Positions 1 to 4,879 of a DNA stretch of 5,895 nt are shown one piece after another. The first letter of the stretch is position 1. Each line of letters begins with the position of its first letter. Source of the stretch: an uncultured Ruminococcus sp. GTDB lineage: Bacteria > Bacillota > Clostridia > Oscillospirales > Ruminococcaceae. The position numbers were made by a program, and so were the translations under genes. Location of the stretch: contig CAMWJT010000088.1 in NCBI GenBank assembly GCA_947174625.1, positions 1-5,895 on the forward strand, given 5' to 3'. The notes under the pieces were generated by a model, which did no database searches, was not told where the DNA came from, and saw nothing but the letters and a program-made list of their open reading frames with translations.

Positions 1-2
1 GT

Positions 3-419
3 ATATTTTATGCTATAGCATCCATTATTTTTTTGATCATAATCAGCATTGTTTTCTGGATAAAAGGTCAGTTTGCTGAGTGGATTGACTCATTTACATA
101 TATTAACAGTGTCTCTGTATTGTTGTTTCTCTGGATTTTCTTCTTAATTTATAAGTTTTTACATGGCTACCTATATATCAAACGATTCAATGAAGCAGTA
201 AAGCAAGGCAAACATTTTAAGGGGATGTTGATAGAACAACAGCTTTTTCGTTACGGTGGTTCAGGATTTCGGTATTTTAAATATCAGCCTATTGTTGAAC
301 TGGATAACGGAGAATTAGTTAAAACACCAAAATATAATGGAATCATAGTAGCCCCAAAAAATTGTGATGTATATCTGTATAAGAAAAAATATTATTTTAC
401 ATTTCATTTTTATACATGA
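3..419 (+). CDS. Small two-helix membrane protein, 5' partial, possibly DUF3592-like
   Basis: The frame is open from base 3, so the gene very likely begins left of the window; 138 residues are visible. A TTG at 33 could start a shorter product, but it falls inside a hydrophobic helix and has no ribosome binding site. The ATG at 10 is in another frame and stops two codons later. Visible residues 1-20 (IFYAIASIIFLIIISIVFWI) form one membrane helix. A second spans about 36-57, around SVLLFLWIFFLIYKFL. The remaining ~80 residues look soluble. They contain a G-x-LIEQQ segment, then YQPIVELDNGELVKT, then a Gly-containing turn. This resembles the beta-rich domain of DUF3592-type membrane proteins, where a G-x-V segment precedes a Y-x-P-V-V-E-F strand. 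The family call comes from pattern only and is weak; no function is assigned. The gene is clearly more AT-rich than the rest of the window and lacks the CCGG words common elsewhere. It ends 25 bases before a hairpin terminator and converges on the metal ATPase gene. Confidence 0.6.
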   Translation: MFYAIASIIFLIIISIVFWIKGQFAEWIDSFTYINSVSVLLFLWIFFLIYKFLHGYLYIKRFNEAVKQGKHFKGMLIEQQLFRYGGSGFRYFKYQPIVELDNGELVKTPKYNGIIVAPKNCDVYLYKKKYYFTFHFYT

Positions 420-444
420 AATTTATAATTTAAATAAATAATTT

Positions 445-479
445 AAAGCACAGCGTATCTCAAAAATACTCTGTGCTTT
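445..479. terminator. Intrinsic terminator shared by convergent genes
   Basis: AAAGCACAG (445-453) pairs with CTGTGCTTT (471-479). After one C/T mismatch the stem continues as GTAT (455-458) with ATAC (466-469), closing a 7-base loop. On the plus strand the stem runs into TTTT and a further AT-rich stretch. On the minus strand it runs into TTTAAATTATTTATTT. It lies 25 bases after the stop of the left-hand gene and 22 bases after the stop of the ATPase gene, so it probably ends transcription from both sides. The minus-strand U tract is interrupted, so efficiency in that direction is less certain. Confidence 0.85.
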
Positions 480-501
480 TAAAATTTTAATTCTGATTTT
501 T

Positions 502-3261
502 TTAATTTTTTTTATTCCGATAATGGAAATGCACCCGGATCAATACAAATATGACACACAGAATCGTGACACCGGTATCTGCAAAAACGGAAAGCCACAT
601 GTTTGCGAATCCGAAAAATGCCAGAATCATAATCGCAATTTTGACAGCCAGTGCAAAGACAATGCAGAACTTAGAAGTCTGATTAACACGTTGTGCAATC
701 TCAAATGCCGTTACAATGGATGCTGGATCTGATCCAAGTAATACCAGATCTGCCACTTCCATTGCCGCATCTGCACCACTCCCCATTGCCGCACCGACAT
801 CCGCACCGGACAATACAGGCGCATCATTGATCCCATCCCCGACGAACAGGACTGCGCCATGCGATTCCCGGACTTTCTGCATATACACCGGCTTCTCCGT
901 CGGGAGCAGTCCGGCATGGAATTCCTGGATCTGCAACGTCTCTGCAATTGCCTTGGTATGCTCGGAGCTGTCCCCTGTCAGCATGACAGTATATAGATTT
1001 TTACGGTTCAGCTCCGTGATTGCTTGCAGAGCATTTTCTTTCGGTGTATCGGATAATACTAATCTCCCATAATATACACCATCCACGGCAACATAGACAC
1101 ATGTTCCGGCAAGATTCTGATTCCGAGGATAATCAATCTCCAGTTCTTGCATCAGTTTTTCATTACCGCAGGCAACCTGCATCTGATTGACAACACCCAC
1201 GATGCCACGTCCAGCAAGTTCCCGGATTTCTTCTGCCGGCTGGTATGTGATTTGTTGTTCTTCCATATATTGCAGAATGCTTTTCGCAACCGGATGCGTG
1301 GAAGAACTCTCACAGGCGGCACACATCCGGAATAATTCTTCTGTTTTGCAGTGCACAGTCTCTGCTTGTGTCACAACAAAATTTCCTTTTGTCAATGTGC
1401 CGGTCTTATCCATGACAACGGCTTTCACCCCGGCAAGCGCTTCCAGGGAAATCCCGTCTTTAAATAAAATTCCATGCACAGAACCTGCACCAATCCCGGA
1501 AAAGAATGCAAGCGGAACACTTAGTACTAATGCACACGGACAACTGATCATCAGAAAATTCAATGCGGCATACACCCAGTAAGACCAGTTTCCAGTAAAC
1601 AAAGATGGTACAATTGCTGTTAGAATGGCAATCGCAACGACGATCGGTGTATAAATTCTTGCAAATCTGGTAATGAATCTGTCAATCTTCGGCTTTCCGG
1701 CAGCGGCGCTTTCCACGCTCTCCAGAATCCGGGAAACCATAGAATCTTTTAGTTCCGTTGTTGCTTCCAGTTCCAGAACACCATTGAGATTCATACAACC
1801 GGACATAATTTCGCTGTTGATTCTGACAGCAACCGGGAGAGATTCCCCGGTAATTGCCGAAGTATCAATATTACTTTCACCCTTGCGGACAATGCCATCT
1901 ACAGGAATCCGGTCTCCTGCCCGGACTAGAATCCTGTCGCCCGGATGAATTTCTTCTGCCGGGACTGTCCGGATTTCCGTCGGACTGCAAATTTTCTGCA
2001 CGGTTTCCGGACGCATGTCAATGGCATCCATGACGGACTTGCGGCTTCGTTCCACGGCGATGTGTTCAAATAATTCTCCAATCTGGAAGAACAGCATGAC
2101 ACCTGCGGCTTCTTCGACAGAACCGATACACAGTGCGCCGATTGTTGCAATACTCATCAGGAAATTTTCATCAAAAATCTGTCCTTTCCGGATGCTCCTG
2201 CAAGAATTGTACAGCACTTCCCAGCCCATCAGCAAATATGCCAGAAACAGAATTCCCCCGGAAAGCAGTTCAATCCGCACAGTCCAGTCCAGAATCATAC
2301 CTATTATGAACAGGACAGCACCAAGAATCAGCAGAATATTTTTTAATTTTTCTGTTTTAGAATTATGTTCATGAGAATGCCCGTGATCGTGAGCATGATC
2401 ATGAGAATGTGCATGAGAATTTTTCTGATTTTCATGCACAGAATAGATGACACCAGCTTCAATTTTATCTGTTACTTGCTGAATCCGGTTAAGCAGATCA
2501 GAATCCGGGATTGCAGTCACATGTAGTTGTTTTGTAGCATAGGACAGATTCGCTGCTATAATGCCGTCCAGTTTCCGGATTGCCGCTTCAATCTTAGCGG
2601 CGCAATTGGCACAATCAATATTATCTACATCATAGACAACTTTTACAGTTTTATGGTTATCATGCACAGAATAAATTACACCAGATTCAATTTTATCTGT
2701 TACTTGCTGAATCCGGTTAAGCAGATCAGAATCCGGGATGGCTGTCACATGCAGTTGTTTTGTAGCATAGGACAGATTCGCTGATGTAATGCCGTCCAGT
2801 TTCTGGATTGCCGCTTCAATCTTAGCGGCACAATTGGCACAATCAATATTTTCAACATCATAGACAATTTTTACAGTTTTTCCGGAATTTTCTGAAATAT
2901 CCGGATTTTTTTCTGCATTTTCAGAATTTTCAAAATTTTCCGGACGATACGCACAACAGTTGCATGCCGGATCAGAACAAGTAAATTTTTCACATTTCCG
3001 GGCATATTCTGTCACCTGATCTCTGGCATGGTGATGACCGGCTTTCTCACGTTCCAGAATCCGGATTTCCGGATCAATCCGGGCTGCCGACTTTTGTACC
3101 TGTTCCAGAAGATTTTCTGTTTTATGGACAGTCAAATGCAACTGTCTGGTCGCAAAAGACAAGCTTGCATCTTCAATAAAATCCAAATTCCGGAGCGCCT
3201 TTTCAATTTCAACCGCACACCGAGGACAGTGCAGCTGCGCAATCCGATAAATAATCTGCAT
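502..3261 (-). CDS. cadA: Zn/Cd/Pb-exporting P1B-type ATPase with three N-terminal metal-binding domains
   Basis: ATP-driven pump that moves divalent soft metals (Zn2+, Cd2+, Pb2+) out across the cytoplasmic membrane. The start is ATG at 3261, preceded by GGAG 8 bases upstream. A longer open frame to 3324 would begin inside the -10 box and is excluded. The product is 919 residues, against about 700-730 for usual CadA/ZntA. N-terminal order: HMA domain 1 (about 1-70, HCPRC with C12/C15); a linker with HHH (76-78) and five Cys (90, 95, 100, 102, 103); HMA 2 (128-203, DCANC, C141/C144); HMA 3 (204-279, C217/C220); a His-rich stretch (283-299, nine His in 17). The core has actuator TGES (471-474), metal-site CPC (574-576), DKTGT with phosphorylated D618, nucleotide-domain HP (656-657), TGD (762-764) and GDGINDAP (808-815). 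K874 in TM7 and D895 in TM8 are 21 apart, as K693 and D714 are in E. coli ZntA, which supports the P1B-2 (Zn/Cd/Pb) class. The frame is intact. cadA versus zntA is a naming choice. Confidence 0.95.
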   Translation of the reverse strand: MQIIYRIAQLHCPRCAVEIEKALRNLDFIEDASLSFATRQLHLTVHKTENLLEQVQKSAARIDPEIRILEREKAGHHHARDQVTEYARKCEKFTCSDPACNCCAYRPENFENSENAEKNPDISENSGKTVKIVYDVENIDCANCAAKIEAAIQKLDGITSANLSYATKQLHVTAIPDSDLLNRIQQVTDKIESGVIYSVHDNHKTVKVVYDVDNIDCANCAAKIEAAIRKLDGIIAANLSYATKQLHVTAIPDSDLLNRIQQVTDKIEAGVIYSVHENQKNSHAHSHDHAHDHGHSHEHNSKTEKLKNILLILGAVLFIIGMILDWTVRIELLSGGILFLAYLLMGWEVLYNSCRSIRKGQIFDENFLMSIATIGALCIGSVEEAAGVMLFFQIGELFEHIAVERSRKSVMDAIDMRPETVQKICSPTEIRTVPAEEIHPGDRILVRAGDRIPVDGIVRKGESNIDTSAITGESLPVAVRINSEIMSGCMNLNGVLELEATTELKDSMVSRILESVESAAAGKPKIDRFITRFARIYTPIVVAIAILTAIVPSLFTGNWSYWVYAALNFLMISCPCALVLSVPLAFFSGIGAGSVHGILFKDGISLEALAGVKAVVMDKTGTLTKGNFVVTQAETVHCKTEELFRMCAACESSSTHPVAKSILQYMEEQQITYQPAEEIRELAGRGIVGVVNQMQVACGNEKLMQELEIDYPRNQNLAGTCVYVAVDGVYYGRLVLSDTPKENALQAITELNRKNLYTVMLTGDSSEHTKAIAETLQIQEFHAGLLPTEKPVYMQKVRESHGAVLFVGDGINDAPVLSGADVGAAMGSGADAAMEVADLVLLGSDPASIVTAFEIAQRVNQTSKFCIVFALAVKIAIMILAFFGFANMWLSVFADTGVTILCVIFVLIRVHFHYRNKKN
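2365..2415 (-). other. His-rich metal-binding segment of the ATPase
   Basis: These 17 codons give HAHSHDHAHDHGHSHEH, residues 283-299 of the ATPase, between HMA domain 3 and the first membrane helix (about 307-326). Alternating His with Asp, Ser or Glu is typical of cytoplasmic zinc-binding loops in transporters. At DNA level it is built from degenerate short repeats of the kind CATGAGAATG, so its length may vary between strains. Confidence 0.8.
2425..2880 (-). repeat. Two tandem 228-bp direct repeats encoding HMA domains 2 and 3
   Basis: The copies are 2653-2880 (domain 2) and 2425-2652 (domain 3), exactly 76 codons each and directly adjacent. Aligning them by eye gives 16 mismatches in 228 bases (about 93% identity) and 8 changes in 76 residues. 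Mismatches are scattered, with long identical blocks, for example through the LHVTAIPDSDLLNRIQQ part. The identity is at DNA level, not only protein level, so this looks like a recent in-frame tandem duplication or copies kept alike by gene conversion. HMA domain 1 is clearly different and is not part of this duplication. Confidence 0.95.
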
Positions 3262-3269
3262 AGCATCAA

Positions 3270-3273
3270 CTCC
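3270..3273 (-). promoter_or_regulatory. Ribosome binding site fixing the ATPase start
   Basis: GGAG on the minus strand lies 8 bases before the ATG at 3261. It decides between this start and the longer open frame beginning at 3324, which has no transcribed leader of its own. Confidence 0.85.
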
Positions 3274-3280
3274 AAAAAAT

Positions 3281-3312
3281 ATAGTTGAACAATTGAATAA
3301 CTGTTCAACTAT
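3281..3312 (-). promoter_or_regulatory. ArsR/SmtB-like metal-responsive operator over the ATPase start site
   Basis: A perfect 11-bp inverted repeat, ATAGTTGAACA (3281-3291) and TGTTCAACTAT (3302-3312), is separated by 10 bases. Read on the minus strand it contains TTGAACAGTTATTCAA (3308-3293). This matches the TGAACA-N2-TATTCA form I recall for SmtB-type operators. A third TTGAA/TTCAA half-site at 3285-3289 could give two overlapping dyads. The element begins one base downstream of the -10 box, so it covers the predicted transcription start near 3306. A bound repressor there would block initiation until Zn or Cd releases it. The fit to the ArsR family is pattern-based. No regulator gene is in the window. 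Confidence 0.8.
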
Positions 3313-3341
3313 ATTATACCACAAGCAATCTGATTTGTCAA
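3313..3341 (-). promoter_or_regulatory. Consensus SigA promoter of the ATPase gene
   Basis: On the minus strand TTGACA (3341-3336), a 17-base spacer and TATAAT (3318-3313) match the consensus exactly. A TGG precedes the -10 box, which makes it an extended -10. The upstream 3342-3367 stretch is almost pure A/T with A- and T-tracts, which could act as an UP element. Predicted start is near 3306, giving a leader of about 45 bases. A promoter this strong fits a gene held off by a repressor. Confidence 0.9.
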
Positions 3342-3367
3342 TATATTTTTTTAAAAATTTTTAAAAT

Positions 3368-4627
3368 TTATTTTTTTCCGAAAAACAAAAAGCCTTTTTT
3401 CTTCGGTTTTTCTTTCTCTGTTGCTTTTTCTGTTTTTTCTGAGTGTTCTGATTCTGATTTTAATTCATAAATCGGCTCTGCATTGCCTGTCCATTCTTTT
3501 CCAACAGCACTGTCATAAGCAAGATATTCAATGTCCAGTCCCCTTGCGTATGGCATTGCCGCTTCTGCAATTTTCCGGTGTATCTGTGCTTTTTCTTCTT
3601 TCGAAACAGCACCGTTCCAATCCAGAATGACAAGATAATGCGGACGGATTTCTTCTTCTCTCCGGATGTTTCTCAGATATGCCCTGCTGACAAGTTCTGA
3701 TTCTTTCAGTACAGAACAGATGGCATCTATCATGCTGACAGGTGTCAGCTCCGGCTTGGTAATCACAACTTTCCCGGCATTCTCGTTCATGTTCCGGACG
3801 GAAGTATCTAAAATCCCGGATGCAGATTTTTCAGCAACTTCCAGGAGCTGTAAATCTAACAGCATCGGCGCACCACTGCCGGGATTGATAATAATCGCCA
3901 TCACGTCCGGATGGTTTTTTAACATGTTCTGCATGTCTGCAAAGCGTGCAGTTTTTACCTGCGGATAGCCCTTCGGATCAAATTGCTTAAGACTGTACAG
4001 ATCCGTGAACAGCATGAATAATTTCTGACCTTCCGGGAACTGATAAATGCCGTCTTCTTCCGGCTTGTCCTGTGTGGCAGAACGGAATGGCTGTAAAAAT
4101 GCCGAATGATAAATCTCTTGCAGAACATCCAGTTCTGTATTGCCACTGGCACGGTTGAATCTTACATCCTGCATCAGACACAGAATTTTACCGGTAACGG
4201 CAGGATTGAGTACCGGACGTTGCACCAGGGGAAGCTTGGTATAATCCGGGATAGAAATTACCATCTGGAGTGGTATCAGAACCGGTTCTTCTTCGCTGTC
4301 AATTGCAATCTGTGTCACGCCGCAGCGGTATAATTCTGCAAACAGAAACATTCTTTGTTTCATGGGATTTTCCAGTTTTTCGAGAATAATATGCTTTTTG
4401 CGCATTTCCGACGTAAAATTTTCATAATAAGATTCTTCCGAAAAGAGATATGCCGTGATCTGCTGATGTTCCTGTGCCAGAAAATAATGCTTTGTTGCGG
4501 GACAGAATGCAACCCATAACTGTTCCTGATTCTTGATTGCTGCTACAAGCTGTTGGATAAAATCCATTTTTTGAGATTCTTCCGTTGTCTGATTCAGCTT
4601 TGTAATGATCTCCTGTATCGTTGCCAT
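3368..4627 (-). CDS. SseB-family protein with apparently duplicated N-terminal domain
   Basis: The start is ATG at 4627, with a perfect AGGAGG 7 bases upstream; the open frame extends 10 codons further to 4657 without such a site. The product is 419 residues with no signal peptide or membrane helix, so it is probably cytoplasmic. Residues about 165-265 fit the SseB N-terminal domain: LFMLFTDLYSLKQFD, then ARFADMQNML, then IIINPGSGAPMLL. Residues about 287-388 fit the SseB C-terminal domain: SRAYLRNIRR, HYLVILDW, EEKAQIHRKIAEAA and a final AEPIYELK. Residues about 25-125 repeat the same outline in weaker form (AYLFSEESYYENF, then VTQIAIDSEEEPVLIPL), which suggests a degenerate second N-domain. 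The tail (390-419) is charged and Lys-rich and ends in GFLFFGKK. SseB is named for enhanced serine sensitivity in E. coli; its biochemical role is unknown. It is divergent from the MoxR gene and lies upstream of the ATPase in the same direction, but the ATPase has its own promoter. Confidence 0.8.
   Translation of the reverse strand: MATIQEIITKLNQTTEESQKMDFIQQLVAAIKNQEQLWVAFCPATKHYFLAQEHQQITAYLFSEESYYENFTSEMRKKHIILEKLENPMKQRMFLFAELYRCGVTQIAIDSEEEPVLIPLQMVISIPDYTKLPLVQRPVLNPAVTGKILCLMQDVRFNRASGNTELDVLQEIYHSAFLQPFRSATQDKPEEDGIYQFPEGQKLFMLFTDLYSLKQFDPKGYPQVKTARFADMQNMLKNHPDVMAIIINPGSGAPMLLDLQLLEVAEKSASGILDTSVRNMNENAGKVVITKPELTPVSMIDAICSVLKESELVSRAYLRNIRREEEIRPHYLVILDWNGAVSKEEKAQIHRKIAEAAMPYARGLDIEYLAYDSAVGKEWTGNAEPIYELKSESEHSEKTEKATEKEKPKKKGFLFFGKK
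3378..3406 (-). other. Hairpin within the 3' end of the SseB-family gene
   Basis: On the minus strand CCGAAG...TTTTTCGG folds into an 11-pair stem with one mismatch, one G-T pair and a 5-base loop (GGCTT). It lies over the codons for the final KKKGFLFFG, just before the stop at 3368. The minus-strand sequence after it begins with A residues, then AT-rich tracts, so it is not a standard intrinsic terminator. It may still protect the 3' end or pause polymerase. No better terminator is visible between this gene and the ATPase promoter. Confidence 0.4.
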
Positions 4628-4634
4628 GTAAATG

Positions 4635-4640
4635 CCTCCT
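4635..4640 (-). promoter_or_regulatory. Ribosome binding site of the SseB-family gene
   Basis: AGGAGG on the minus strand lies 7 bases before the ATG at 4627. It is the full anti-16S consensus and fixes the start 10 codons inside the longest open frame. Confidence 0.9.
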
Positions 4641-4686
4641 GATATAGATTTTTTCATTTTATTTTCTTGAAATTCAAACTGATTTT

Positions 4687-4715
4687 ATTATAGCATATTT
4701 GGACAGATCCGTCAA
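4687..4715 (-). promoter_or_regulatory. SigA promoter of the SseB-family gene
   Basis: On the minus strand TTGACG (4715-4710), a 17-base spacer and TATAAT (4692-4687) are present, with TGC giving an extended -10. Predicted start is near 4680, for a leader of about 53 bases. An 11-bp palindrome, TTGAAATTCAA (4667-4677), lies directly downstream of the predicted start; whether it is an operator is unknown. Confidence 0.88.
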
Positions 4716-4717
4716 GC

Positions 4718-4730
4718 ATTTCCCGGAAAT
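4718..4730. promoter_or_regulatory. 13-bp palindrome in the divergent promoter region
   Basis: ATTTCCCGGAAAT has perfect 6-bp arms around a central C. It starts 2 bases upstream of the -35 box of the SseB-family promoter and about 37 bases upstream of the -35 box of the MoxR promoter. The position suits a regulator site acting on one or both genes, but no protein is known to bind it. TTCCGG-type words are common throughout the window, so chance is a real alternative. Confidence 0.35.
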
Positions 4731-4766
4731 CAAAAAAATAATCGTAAAATTATTATGAAAATTCTA

Positions 4767-4795
4767 TTGCAATTTCAGAAAAAAAATGCTATAAT
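4767..4795 (+). promoter_or_regulatory. SigA promoter of the MoxR-family gene
   Basis: TTGCAA (4767-4772), a 17-base spacer and TATAAT (4790-4795) are present, with TGC making an extended -10. Predicted start is near 4802, giving a leader of about 78 bases. The leader contains four ATTCA words at 4838, 4845, 4851 and 4861 but no clear riboswitch fold or terminator hairpin. Confidence 0.88.
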
Positions 4796-4866
4796 AAAAC
4801 ATGCAGTGAATCAGAACGATTGCTTGTTATCATTAAAATTCAAAATTCAAATTCAGAAAAATTCAG

Positions 4867-4872
4867 AAAGGA
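4867..4872 (+). promoter_or_regulatory. Ribosome binding site of the MoxR-family gene
   Basis: AAAGGA lies 7 bases before ATG at 4880. It favours this start over the TTG at 4820, which would add 20 residues unlike the family's N-terminus and has no such site. Confidence 0.8.
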
Positions 4873-4879
4873 TGATCAA

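Larger units (their letters stand above)
4683..4799. repeat. 14-bp inverted repeat carrying two divergent -10 regions
   Basis: TTTTATTATAGCAT (4683-4696) is the exact reverse complement of ATGCTATAATAAAA (4786-4799), with 89 bases between them. Each arm holds the extended -10 box of one of the two divergent promoters. The match goes beyond the TATAAT hexamer to the flanking A-T and AAAA bases. Confidence 0.85.

Noticed and set aside
716..1072. Plus-strand open frames across the ATPase gene
   Set aside because: They run antisense to conserved P-type ATPase motifs and show no domain of their own.
2425..2880. CRISPR or mobile repeat
   Set aside because: There are only two directly adjacent coding copies without spacers, and they match HMA domains.
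3281..3312. The inverted repeat as a transcription terminator or attenuator (it is followed by ATTTTTT on the minus strand)
   Set aside because: The predicted transcript starts inside the left arm, so the full stem would not be made as RNA; a DNA operator fits better.
3262..3324. 21-codon N-terminal extension of the ATPase frame
   Set aside because: It starts inside the -10 region, includes the operator, and would not be transcribed from the predicted start; GGAG supports the ATG at 3261.
3313..3341. MerR-type promoter control (dyad in a 19-20 base spacer)
   Set aside because: The spacer is the normal 17 bases and contains no dyad; the dyad lies downstream of the -10 box.
4820..4879. TTG start 20 codons upstream for the MoxR gene
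   Set aside because: There is no ribosome binding site before it and the added residues are unlike the family; AAAGGA fits the ATG at 4880.
4802..4879. Riboswitch in the MoxR leader
   Set aside because: The leader is only about 78 bases, is AT-rich, and has no recognisable aptamer or terminator stem.
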